Position numbers and translations under genes: made by a program. A DNA stretch of 64,000 nucleotides from Burkholderia cepacia (lineage in GTDB: Bacteria; Pseudomonadota; Gammaproteobacteria; Burkholderiales; Burkholderiaceae). Below, in pieces: positions 45,584 through 53,565 of the stretch; position 1 is the first letter of the stretch; every line of letters starts with the position of its first letter. The DNA lies in assembly GCF_001039005.1 (NCBI RefSeq), contig NZ_LDWR01000067.1, positions 1 to 64,000 of the forward strand. The letters run 5' to 3'. The notes below the pieces were generated by a model that had not been told where the DNA came from, did not search any database, and was given only the letters and a program-made list of their open reading frames with translations.

Positions 45584-48568
45584 ATGCAAACCACCGACAA
45601 CGCGACGTCCCAGTACGAGAGCGCCTCGAGCCGTCCGCTCGGCGGGACCGAACAGGGCGCAAAGGCGCTCGCGCCGCAGGCCACGTTCGCCGACTACAAG
45701 GTGATCCGCCGCAACGGCAGCGTGGTGTCGTTCGAGCCTTCGAAGATCGCGATCGCGGTGACCAAGGCTTTCCTGGCCGTCAACGGCGGGCAGGGCGCGG
45801 CATCGGCTCGCGTGCGCGAGCAGGTCGAGCAACTGACGCACAACGTCGTGCGCGCGCTCGTGCGCAGCCGCCCGAACGGCGGTACGTTCCATATCGAAGA
45901 CATCCAGGACCAGGTCGAACTCGCGCTGATGCGCGGCGGCGAGCACAACGTCGCGCGTGCCTACGTGCTGTATCGCGAGAAGCGTCACCTCGAGCGCCAG
46001 CATTCGGGCGAGGAAGCGGCGGTGGGCGGCGAGTCGAACACCGGCATCAACGTCGTCGACAACGGCGTCACGCGTCCGCTCGACATGAACGCGCTGCGCG
46101 CGCTGATCGCGTCGTCGTGCGACGGCCTCGGCGCTGCGGTTAACCCTGAGCCGATCGTCGCGGAGACGGTGAAGAACCTGTACGACGGCGTGCCGATGAG
46201 CCAGGTCTACGACTCGGCGATCCTCGCTGCGCGCACGATGATCGAGAAGGATCCGGCATACAGCCAGGTCACCGCCCGCATCCTGCTGCACACGATCCGT
46301 CGCGAGATCCTCGGCGAGGAAGTGGTGCAGGCCGAGATGTCGGCTCGTTACTCGGAATACTTCCCGCAGTTCCTGAAGCGCGGCGTCGACGCCGGCCTGC
46401 TCGACGACAAGCTGCTGCAGTTCGACCTGAAGCGCCTCGGCGACGCGCTCGACGCGAGCCGCGACATGCAGTTCGGCTACCTCGGCCTGCAGACGCTGTA
46501 CGACCGCTACTTCCTGCACGTCGAAGGCACCCGCATCGAAATGCCGCAGGCATTCTTCATGCGCGTCGCGATGGGCCTGTCGCTGAACGAGATCGACCGC
46601 GAAACGCGCGCGATCGAGTTCTACAACGTGCTGTCGAGCTTCGACTTCATGAGCTCGACGCCGACGCTGTTCAACTCGGGCACCCACCGCTCGCAGCTGT
46701 CGTCGTGCTACCTGACGACGGTCGCGGACGATCTCGACGGCATCTATGAAGCGCTGAAGGAAAACGCGCTGCTGTCGAAGTTTGCCGGCGGTCTCGGTAA
46801 CGACTGGACGCGCGTGCGCGCACTCGGCTCGCATATCAAGGGCACGAACGGCAAGTCGCAAGGCGTGGTCCCGTTCCTGAAGGTCGTCAACGACACGGCC
46901 GTCGCGGTCAACCAGGGCGGCAAGCGCAAGGGCGCGGTCTGCGCGTACCTCGAATCGTGGCACCTCGATATCGAGGAGTTCCTCGAGCTGCGCAAGAACA
47001 CGGGTGACGATCGCCGCCGGACGCACGACATGAACACGGCGAACTGGATTCCCGACCTGTTCATGAAGCGCGTGATGGAAGGCGCCGACTGGACGCTGTT
47101 CTCGCCGTCGACCTGCCCGGACCTGCACGACAAGTTCGGCGCGGAATTCGAGGCGGCTTACACGGCTTACGAAGACAAGGTCGCGCGCGGCGAGATCAAG
47201 CTGTTCAAGAAGATCCCGGCGGCGCAGCTCTGGCGCAAGATGCTCGGCATGCTGTTCGAGACGGGCCACCCGTGGATCACGTTCAAGGATCCGTGCAACA
47301 TCCGCTCGCCGCAGCAGCACGTCGGCGTCGTCCACTCGTCGAACCTGTGCACGGAAATCACGCTGAACACGAGCGACACCGAAATCGCGGTGTGCAACCT
47401 CGGCTCGGTGAACCTCGTCGCCCACCTGGTGAAGCAGGCCGACGGCAGCTACGCGCTCGACCACGACAAGCTGAAGCGCACGATCAGCGTCGCGATGCGC
47501 ATGCTCGACAACGTGATCGACATCAACTACTACGCGGTGCCGAAGGCGCGTAACTCGAACCTGAAGCACCGTCCGGTCGGCATGGGCATCATGGGCTTCC
47601 AGGACTGCCTGCACCTGCTGCGCACGCCGTACGCGTCGGAAGCGGCGGTCGAGTTCGCCGACCGTTCGATGGAAGCGGTCTGCTACTACGCGTACCACGC
47701 GTCGACCGAGCTGGCCGAAGAGCGCGGCCGCTACTCGAGCTACCGCGGCTCGCTGTGGGATCGCGGCATCCTCCCGCAGGACACGCTGAAGCTGCTGACG
47801 GAAGCGCGCGGCGGCTACGTCGAGGTCGACACGTCCGAGTCGCTCGACTGGACGACGCTGCGTTCGCGGATCGCCGCGCACGGCATGCGCAACTCGAACT
47901 GCGTCGCGATCGCGCCGACGGCGACGATCTCGAACATCATCGGCGTGTCGGCGTGCATCGAGCCGACCTTCCAGAACCTGTACGTGAAGTCGAACCTGTC
48001 GGGCGAATTCACGGTGGTGAACGAGTTCCTGGTTCGCGACCTGAAGGAACGCGGTCTGTGGGACGAGGTGATGGTCTCCGACCTGAAGTACTTCGACGGC
48101 ATGCTGTCGCGCATCGACCGCATCCCGGCCGACCTGCGCGCGATCTACGCGACCGCGTTCGAAGTCGACCCGACGTGGCTGGTCGAGGCGGCATCGCGTC
48201 GCCAGAAGTGGATCGACCAGGCGCAGTCGCTGAACATCTACATGGGCGGCGCGTCGGGCAAGAAGCTCGACGAGGTCTACAAGCTCGCATGGCTGCGCGG
48301 TCTGAAGACGACCTACTACCTCCGCACGATGGCGGCGACGCACGTCGAGAAGTCGACGGTCGCACATGGCGCGCTGAACGCAGTGCCGACGGGCGGTTCG
48401 AGCAGCGGCGGCGCGCAAGGTGCGACCGGCGGTTTCGGTGCGGCAGGCGGCGATGCGTCGTCGGGCGCGATCAACGCGGCGGCACTCGCGCCGGTCGAGG
48501 CCGACGGTCCGGTGTGCACGATGCGTCCGGGCGATCCGGGCTTCGACGAGTGCGAAGCGTGCCAGTAA
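45584..48568 (+). CDS. nrdA: Class Ia ribonucleotide reductase, alpha subunit NrdA
   Basis: Catalytic subunit making deoxyribonucleotides, 994 residues, clearly longer than E. coli NrdA (about 760). The extra N-terminal length holds an ATP-cone (VIRRNGSVVSFEPSKIAIAVTKAF, about residues 42-135) and then a second, degenerate cone-like segment (about 160-255). Active-site cysteines lie in LSSCYLTTVADD and NLCTEITL, with the catalytic glutamate just after the second. The C-terminal CEACQ is the redox-active tail. AGGAG lies 8 bases before the ATG. Confidence 0.96.
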   Translation: MQTTDNATSQYESASSRPLGGTEQGAKALAPQATFADYKVIRRNGSVVSFEPSKIAIAVTKAFLAVNGGQGAASARVREQVEQLTHNVVRALVRSRPNGGTFHIEDIQDQVELALMRGGEHNVARAYVLYREKRHLERQHSGEEAAVGGESNTGINVVDNGVTRPLDMNALRALIASSCDGLGAAVNPEPIVAETVKNLYDGVPMSQVYDSAILAARTMIEKDPAYSQVTARILLHTIRREILGEEVVQAEMSARYSEYFPQFLKRGVDAGLLDDKLLQFDLKRLGDALDASRDMQFGYLGLQTLYDRYFLHVEGTRIEMPQAFFMRVAMGLSLNEIDRETRAIEFYNVLSSFDFMSSTPTLFNSGTHRSQLSSCYLTTVADDLDGIYEALKENALLSKFAGGLGNDWTRVRALGSHIKGTNGKSQGVVPFLKVVNDTAVAVNQGGKRKGAVCAYLESWHLDIEEFLELRKNTGDDRRRTHDMNTANWIPDLFMKRVMEGADWTLFSPSTCPDLHDKFGAEFEAAYTAYEDKVARGEIKLFKKIPAAQLWRKMLGMLFETGHPWITFKDPCNIRSPQQHVGVVHSSNLCTEITLNTSDTEIAVCNLGSVNLVAHLVKQADGSYALDHDKLKRTISVAMRMLDNVIDINYYAVPKARNSNLKHRPVGMGIMGFQDCLHLLRTPYASEAAVEFADRSMEAVCYYAYHASTELAEERGRYSSYRGSLWDRGILPQDTLKLLTEARGGYVEVDTSESLDWTTLRSRIAAHGMRNSNCVAIAPTATISNIIGVSACIEPTFQNLYVKSNLSGEFTVVNEFLVRDLKERGLWDEVMVSDLKYFDGMLSRIDRIPADLRAIYATAFEVDPTWLVEAASRRQKWIDQAQSLNIYMGGASGKKLDEVYKLAWLRGLKTTYYLRTMAATHVEKSTVAHGALNAVPTGGSSSGGAQGATGGFGAAGGDASSGAINAAALAPVEADGPVCTMRPGDPGFDECEACQ

Positions 48569-48931
48569 CGCAGTGCGTATGACCTGAAGATGTGCCGGGC
48601 GGCGTGCACGACAACCGATCGAGGTTGAAGTGTGCGCCGCTCTCTACTAAAAAAATGATAAGGAATCTGTAACGCGGCACCTGCGTTGCAGGCAGTGACA
48701 AGCGATCGAAACATCCCCGACGACGTCGCGTTTCGATCAGCGTTCGATGCGTCGAATGCACCTCGCGATACACGCGCGACACACGTCGCGCTCTGCATGA
48801 ACGACGATGCGTTGCTCAAAGTGTTGTATCGAGGTCGCAACGCGAATCGAAAAAAGGATTTTTCGTGAGCGAACCCTTTTATCGCTCAGGAAAAGATGGT
48901 ACAAACCGTTCTAAATTGATGGTGAGAATTT
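48569..48931 (+). other. nrdA-nrdB intergenic region
   Basis: The 363 bases hold no gene I can support. A 60-codon frame begins at a TTG at 48686 but lacks a ribosome binding site. TGAGCGA and TCGCTCA (about 48866-48890) form a 7-base-pair hairpin 40-65 bases before nrdB. No NrdR-type box is seen here, so nrdB probably depends on the nrdA promoter or on a weak local one. Confidence 0.5.
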
Positions 48932-50143
48932 ATGCTCAACTGGGATGAAGAGAAGACTGCCGTAACTCCCGCGAGCGGAGCGCAGCAAAACGCGATGCGC
49001 ACCTCCGCCGGGATGGCTGTCGGAATGCAGGCTGCAACGCCTGCCGCCCATCAGGTCCGCGACATTTTCGAAGGCGATCTTGCGGTGCCGCCGCAAGCAT
49101 CGGCTGTTCCCGCCGGCGGTTCGGAAGCGCGGGTCAATGTCGCCGACAAGCGCATCATCAACGGCCAGACTGACGTCAATCAGCTGGTGCCGTTCAAGTA
49201 CAAGTGGGCGTGGGAAAAGTATCTGGCCGGTTGCGCGAACCACTGGATGCCGCAGGAAATCAACATGTCCCGCGACATCGCACTGTGGAAGGACCCGAAC
49301 GGTCTGACCGAGGACGAGCGCCGCATCGTGAAGCGCAACCTCGGTTTCTTCGTGACGGCCGACTCGCTCGCGGCGAACAACATCGTGCTCGGCACGTACC
49401 GCCACATCACGGCGCCCGAGTGCCGGCAGTTCCTGCTGCGCCAGGCGTTCGAAGAGGCGATCCACACGCACGCGTACCAATACATTGTCGAATCGCTCGG
49501 TCTCGACGAAGGCGAGATCTTCAACGCGTACCACGAGGTCTCGTCGATCCGCGCGAAGGACGAATTCCTGATTCCGTTCATCCACACGCTGACGGATCCG
49601 GCCTTCAAGACCGGCACGCTCGAAGCGGATCAGAAGCTGCTGAAGTCGCTGATCGTGTTCGCCTGCATCATGGAAGGCCTGTTCTTCTATGTCGGGTTCA
49701 CGCAGATCCTCGCCCTCGGCCGCCAGAACAAGATGACGGGTGCTGCAGAGCAATATCAGTACATCCTGCGCGACGAGTCGATGCACTGCAACTTCGGCAT
49801 CGACCTGATCAACCAGATCAAGCTCGAGAATCCGCATCTCTGGACCGCGGAATTCCGCGCCGAGATCCGCGAGCTGTTCAAGCAGGCTGTCGAACTCGAA
49901 TACCGCTACGCCGAGGACACGATGCCGCGCGGCGTGCTGGGTTTGAACGCGTCGATGTTCAAGAGCTATCTGCGCTTCATCAGCAACCGCCGTTGCCAGC
50001 AGATCGGCCTCGATCCGCTGTACCCGAACGAGGAAAACCCGTTCCCGTGGATGAGCGAGATGATCGACCTGAAGAAGGAACGCAACTTCTTCGAGACGCG
50101 TGTGATCGAGTATCAGACGGGGGGCGCGCTGTCCTGGGAATAA
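48932..50143 (+). CDS. nrdB: Class Ia ribonucleotide reductase, beta subunit NrdB
   Basis: Di-iron/tyrosyl-radical subunit of 403 residues. Metal ligand segments are FEEAIHTHAYQYI and DESMHCNFGIDLIN. The C-terminal GGALSWE ends in the tail that docks on NrdA. It has about 60 extra N-terminal residues of low conservation compared with core NrdB sequences. GGTGAG lies 8 bases before the ATG. The 363-base gap from nrdA is unusually long for this pair. Confidence 0.95.
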   Translation: MLNWDEEKTAVTPASGAQQNAMRTSAGMAVGMQAATPAAHQVRDIFEGDLAVPPQASAVPAGGSEARVNVADKRIINGQTDVNQLVPFKYKWAWEKYLAGCANHWMPQEINMSRDIALWKDPNGLTEDERRIVKRNLGFFVTADSLAANNIVLGTYRHITAPECRQFLLRQAFEEAIHTHAYQYIVESLGLDEGEIFNAYHEVSSIRAKDEFLIPFIHTLTDPAFKTGTLEADQKLLKSLIVFACIMEGLFFYVGFTQILALGRQNKMTGAAEQYQYILRDESMHCNFGIDLINQIKLENPHLWTAEFRAEIRELFKQAVELEYRYAEDTMPRGVLGLNASMFKSYLRFISNRRCQQIGLDPLYPNEENPFPWMSEMIDLKKERNFFETRVIEYQTGGALSWE

Positions 50144-50580
50144 CCCGCAGCAGCGAACCCGTTACATGATGGAGCAGCCGGCGGCCTCTCGGCCCCGGCC
50201 CAAGGTTTAGGAGCAAGAACGCCTGATGCAAAGCATGCCCGGTGCCTTAACGGCCCAACGATACGACAGGCACTTTGCGAACCCTTCAGTGGGATGGGCA
50301 AACTTCCCTCCGGATAAAGCGGACGGCCGTGTGGCGGTCCGCTTGATCAAGCGATTAGGGGTAGCGGCGCGAGGTGCGCCGGCTACCGACTTGATTTGGC
50401 GCGCGAGGCCGGGTGGTCACGCGCGCCATACCGTATTCATTAGCGTAAGCGCGTGGTATCCGCGTACGCCGATGAATAGCCCGCTTCGAAGCGCACGTCC
50501 TGAACAGCGTCCGCGGGAAGCGGGTTTTGACGAAGGGTGTAGTTTGAACTGACTCTCATCTGAACCTGAAGGAGAACAAC
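50144..50580 (+). other. Hairpin-rich intergenic region, candidate structured RNA
   Basis: No gene is supported in these 437 bases, but several strong hairpins follow each other. They are 50317-50344 (8 plus 3 base pairs around one G.G mismatch, GTGT loop), 50360-50387 (6 plus 5), 50398-50427 (8 plus 4), and a longer-range pair CCCGCTTC (50480-50487) with GAAGCGGG (50517-50524) followed by TTTT. This could be a non-coding RNA, or a structured 3' end of nrdB plus 5' leader of the H1-like gene. It does not match tmRNA, 6S RNA or RNase P RNA as I know them. Confidence 0.5.
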
Positions 50581-51243
50581 ATGGCTACTGCCAAGAAGAA
50601 ACCGGCTGCTAAGAAAGTTGCTGCCAAGAAGACCGTTGCGAAGAAGGCTGCCGCTCCGGCGAAGAAGGCCGCTGCGGTGAAGAAGGTTGCTGCGAAGAAG
50701 GTCGCGGTGAAGAAGGTTGCCGCGAAGAAGGCAGCACCGGCGAAGAAGGCCGCTGCGAAGAAGGTCGCAACGAAGAAGGTTGCAGCGAAGAAAGTCGCAG
50801 TGAAGAAGGTTGCTGCGAAGAAGGCAGCACCGGCGAAGAAGGCCGCTGCGAAGAAGGTTGCAGCGAAGAAAGTCGCAGTGAAGAAGGTTGCTGCGAAGAA
50901 GGCAGCGCCGGCCAAGAAGGCTGCTGCGAAGAAGGCAGCGCCGGCCAAGAAGGCTGCTGCGAAGAAGGCTGCGCCTGCTAAGAAGGCTGCTGCGAAGAAG
51001 GCTGCGCCCGCCAAGAAGGCTGCCCCTGCGAAGAAGGCTGCCGCTCCGGCGAAGAAGGCCGCCGCTCCGGCGAAGAAGGCCGCTGCTCCGGCGAAGAAGG
51101 CTGCTGCTCCGAAGAAGGCCGTCGTGAAGAAGGCTGCACCGGCAACCACCGCGTCGACCGCATCGGTTGCGCCGGCATCGGGCGTGAAGACCGCGCTCAA
51201 CCCGGCAGCGGCATGGCCGTTCCCGACCGGCAGCCGTCCGTAA
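50581..51243 (+). CDS. Histone H1-like, lysine/alanine-rich DNA-binding protein
   Basis: A 220-residue protein made almost wholly of AAKK, VAAKK and APAKK units up to about residue 185, then a short non-repetitive tail (TTASTASVAPASGVKTALNP...). It resembles bacterial histone H1-like proteins and the C-terminal tail of eukaryotic H1, which bind DNA through lysine pairs. It has no folded domain. AAGGAG lies 8 bases before the ATG. Codon use is uneven (AAG for lysine throughout), which builds tandem DNA repeats. The role is probably nucleoid organisation, by family analogy only. Confidence 0.85.
   Translation: MATAKKKPAAKKVAAKKTVAKKAAAPAKKAAAVKKVAAKKVAVKKVAAKKAAPAKKAAAKKVATKKVAAKKVAVKKVAAKKAAPAKKAAAKKVAAKKVAVKKVAAKKAAPAKKAAAKKAAPAKKAAAKKAAPAKKAAAKKAAPAKKAAPAKKAAAPAKKAAAPAKKAAAPAKKAAAPKKAVVKKAAPATTASTASVAPASGVKTALNPAAAWPFPTGSRP
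50701..50934 (+). repeat. Tandem repeats inside the H1-like gene
   Basis: Two near-identical 78-base units (50779-50856 and 50857-50934) encode VAAKKVAVKKVAAKKAAPAK and the rest of the 26-residue unit. A third, more diverged copy starts at 50701, offset by an extra 15 bases. All units are multiples of three, so copy-number change would keep the frame. Confidence 0.85.
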
Positions 51244-51312
51244 TCGCGGCTGACCAGCACCACCCGGACACTCATGTGGTGTCCGTGGGTTGAGTAGCGC
51301 TACTCAATCAGT

Positions 51313-51346
51313 CCCGCCATCTGGCTCAGGTGGCGGGCTTTTTTTT
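51313..51346 (+). terminator. Intrinsic terminator after the H1-like gene
   Basis: CCCGCCA and TGGCGGG (about 51313-51337) pair around a CTGG...CAGG inner stem, then eight or more T. A separate hairpin CGGACAC/GTGTCCG (about 51266-51286) lies between it and the stop codon. Confidence 0.9.
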
Positions 51347-51392
51347 GTTCGCGTTCTGTTCGTTCATGCGTCGGCCGCGCCGAGTACGGACG

Positions 51393-51424
51393 AAAAAAAA
51401 CGCATGTGCAGCTTCGCACATGCG
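51393..51424 (-). terminator. Intrinsic terminator of the SlyB-like gene
   Basis: On the minus strand CGCATGTGC pairs with GCACATGCG (51424-51401) and is followed by eight T. It lies about 40 bases after the stop codon. Confidence 0.9.
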
Positions 51425-51461
51425 TTCGACCGCGGCTTGCGCCGCGTGCTGAGGTACCTGG

Positions 51462-51935
51462 TTAGTGCGTGACGCGCGTGACGCCGCCGCTCGACAGCAG
51501 TCGCACACGCTCGCCGGCGCGGAAGGCTTCGCCGCTTGCTGCCTGCGTGATCGAGCGCAGATCGCCGTTGTCGAGGCGCACGGTGATTTCGACACCGTTC
51601 GCCGTGCTGAGGTTTTCGCCGACTGCGTTGCCCGCGACCGCGCCGACGAGACCGCCGGCGATCGCCGTCAGGATCGATCCCTTGCCGCCGCCGATCGCGC
51701 TGCCCGCAACCGCGCCGAGTGCGCCGCCGCCGAGCGTGCCGATCGCGCTGCCGCCGCCGTCGGACTGGATGCGCACCGCACGAACGCTTTCGACCACGCC
51801 CATGCGGACCGTCTGCTCGCGCTGCGCCTGGCCGACGCTATAGACATCGGCCGAACCCGGTGCCGTGAAGCAGCCGGCGAGGGTCAGCGTGGCCGTCAGC
51901 ATGGCCGCGAGCGTGAGGGTTTTTTTCGTCAACAT
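51462..51935 (-). CDS. SlyB/PcP-like glycine-zipper outer-membrane lipoprotein
   Basis: A 157-residue lipoprotein. The signal peptide MLTKKTLTLAAMLTATLTLAGC ends in a lipobox with C22. The middle holds two glycine-zipper hydrophobic stretches (GGGALGAVAGSAIGGG and AIAGGLVGAVAGNAVG), the hallmark of the 2TM glycine-zipper fold in SlyB and related proteins. A small beta domain (EITVRLDNGDLRSI ... GERVRLL) follows. SlyB helps protect outer-membrane integrity in enterobacteria under PhoPQ control; the role here is inferred. Confidence 0.87.
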   Translation of the reverse strand: MLTKKTLTLAAMLTATLTLAGCFTAPGSADVYSVGQAQREQTVRMGVVESVRAVRIQSDGGGSAIGTLGGGALGAVAGSAIGGGKGSILTAIAGGLVGAVAGNAVGENLSTANGVEITVRLDNGDLRSITQAASGEAFRAGERVRLLSSGGVTRVTH

Positions 51936-51954
51936 CTTTGCTCTCCCACAATAT

Positions 51955-52893
51955 TCATTTGAGACTGTACCCGAAGGCAGCCTCGAAGCGCGCGTCGATC
52001 TCGGCGCGCGTCAGTACGTAAGTCTGGGGCCCCTGGTGGGCGATCTTGAGCGAGCCCATCAGGCTCGCGAGGCGGCCGGTGGTTGCCCAGTCGAGGCCGT
52101 TCTCGATGCCGTACAGCAGGCCGCCCCGGAAGGCATCGCCGCAGCCGGTCGGATCGACGACGCGCTCGGCACCCACGACGGGAATCTGTTCTTCGCCGTT
52201 TTTGTGAAGAATGGTGGAGCCGTGCTCGCCGCGCGTGATGATCAACGCCTGAACCCGGCTGGCGATTTCCTGTTCGGACCAGCCCGTCTTGTCGCTGACG
52301 AGCTTGCCTTCGTAGTCGTTGACCGCGACGAACGTCGCGAGTTCAATGATGCGGCGCAGCGTCGCACCGTCGAACAGCGGCAGGCCCTGGCCCGGATCGA
52401 AGATGAACGGGATGCCGGCCTTCGCGAATTGTTCGGCGTGCTGGACCATCCCGTCGAAGCCGTCCGGCGCGACGATGCCGAGCTTCACGCCCGGCACTTC
52501 GTCCGCGCGGTTCAGGTGCGACTGCATCATCGCGCCCGGGTGGAATGCGGTGATCTGGTTGTTGTCGAGATCGGTGGTGATCATCGCCTGCGCGGTGTGC
52601 GTATCGGGCACCACGCGCACGCTTGCCTTCGACAGGCCGAGGCTGTCGAGGCGCTCGAGATAGCGGTCCGCGTCGTTCGCGCCGACCGTCGCCATGATGC
52701 GCGCGTCGCCGCCGAGCATGTGCAGTGCGTAAGCGATGTTCCCCGCGCAGCCGCCGAATTCGCGACGCATCGTCGGCACGAGGAAGCTCACGTTGAGAAG
52801 GTGAACCTGGTCGGGCAGGATGTGCTCGCGGAACCGACCTTCGAAGGTCATGATGTTGTCGTAGGCGAGCGAGCCGCAAATCAGCGTAGTCAA
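51955..52893 (-). CDS. PfkB-family carbohydrate/nucleoside kinase
   Basis: A 312-residue kinase of the ribokinase superfamily. The N-terminal REFGGCAGNIAYALHMLGGDA is signature 1 and DPTGCGDAFRGGLLYG is signature 2, which includes the catalytic Asp. The usual GAGD is GCGD here. Relatives are often annotated adenosine kinase, but the substrate cannot be read off. A TTG start at 52893 is used because AGGA lies 9 bases upstream and it gives MTTLICGSLAYDNIM. Confidence 0.85.
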   Translation of the reverse strand: MTTLICGSLAYDNIMTFEGRFREHILPDQVHLLNVSFLVPTMRREFGGCAGNIAYALHMLGGDARIMATVGANDADRYLERLDSLGLSKASVRVVPDTHTAQAMITTDLDNNQITAFHPGAMMQSHLNRADEVPGVKLGIVAPDGFDGMVQHAEQFAKAGIPFIFDPGQGLPLFDGATLRRIIELATFVAVNDYEGKLVSDKTGWSEQEIASRVQALIITRGEHGSTILHKNGEEQIPVVGAERVVDPTGCGDAFRGGLLYGIENGLDWATTGRLASLMGSLKIAHQGPQTYVLTRAEIDARFEAAFGYSLK

Positions 52894-52925
52894 GGCGTGC
52901 GTTCCTGTAGAGAGCAAAGGGAAGC

Positions 52926-52982
52926 GCCGCCCGGCCGGCGCGCGGAGGGCCCGTCGGGCCTCGCGCGGCAGGGCCGGGCGGC
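52926..52982. other. Large GC hairpin between tpx and the PfkB kinase gene
   Basis: GCCGCCCGGCC (52926-52936) pairs perfectly over 11 bases with GGCCGGGCGGC (52972-52982), and the 35-base loop contains further GC-rich complementarity. It starts 6 bases past the tpx stop. There is no T-tract. Confidence 0.55.
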
Positions 52983-52988
52983 AGCGGA

Positions 52989-53492
52989 TTACTTCAGTGC
53001 GGCGAGCGCGGCGTCGTAGTTCGGCTCGTCCTTGATCTCGCCGACGAGTTCGGCGTGGATCACCTTGTCCTGCGCGTCGAGCACGACGACCGCACGTGCG
53101 GTCAGGCCGTTCAGCGGGCCGCTCGTCACGTCGACGCCGTACGCATTCGCGAACGCGCGGCCGCTGCGGAACGTCGAAGCCGTCACGACGTTTTCGAGGC
53201 CTTCGGTCGTGCAGAAGCGCGTGGCGGCGAACGGCAGGTCGGCGGACACGACGACCACGACCGTGTTGTCGAGCGACGATGCGGCTTCGTTGAACTTGCG
53301 GGTCGACGTCGCGCAGGTCGGCGTGTCGAGGCTCGGCACGATGTTCAGCACCTTGCGCTTGCCGGCGAAGCTGGCGAGCGACAGATCGGCGAGGTCCTTG
53401 CCGACCAGCTTGAAATCGGCGGCTTGCGCACCGACGGCCGGGAACGTGCCGGCGAGATCGATCGGGTTGCCACCCAGCGTAACTTTGCTCAT
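52989..53492 (-). CDS. tpx: Thiol peroxidase Tpx
   Basis: Atypical 2-Cys peroxiredoxin of 167 residues that reduces lipid and other hydroperoxides with thioredoxin. The peroxidatic cysteine is C60 in PSLDTPTCATS and the resolving cysteine is C94 in AATRFC, the exact spacing of the family. It is usually periplasmic in gammaproteobacterial texts, but no signal peptide is seen here. It is a second peroxiredoxin type in the window besides the Prx5-type at 17898. Confidence 0.95.
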   Translation of the reverse strand: MSKVTLGGNPIDLAGTFPAVGAQAADFKLVGKDLADLSLASFAGKRKVLNIVPSLDTPTCATSTRKFNEAASSLDNTVVVVVSADLPFAATRFCTTEGLENVVTASTFRSGRAFANAYGVDVTSGPLNGLTARAVVVLDAQDKVIHAELVGEIKDEPNYDAALAALK

Positions 53493-53565
53493 GTTCGTGC
53501 TCCGAAATAGCGCGCCGCTCGGGCGCGCGGGTTGAGACGGGCGCGCCTGCGCGCGCCGCGGCGCG

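Noticed and set aside
45254..48418. A frame of over 1000 codons antisense to nrdA.
   Set aside because: Shadow of the strongly biased nrdA codons; composition is arginine, valine and histidine heavy with no recognisable family.
48686..48868. A 60-codon frame in the nrdA-nrdB gap.
   Set aside because: TTG start, no ribosome binding site, and no recognisable sequence.
50144..50580. The hairpin-rich region was considered as tmRNA, 6S RNA or RNase P RNA.
   Set aside because: It lacks the conserved sequence ends or core motifs of each of these RNAs as I know them.
50581..51243. The repeated DNA here was considered as a CRISPR-like array.
   Set aside because: Repeats are in-frame coding units for lysine/alanine pairs with no unique spacers, and no cas genes are nearby.
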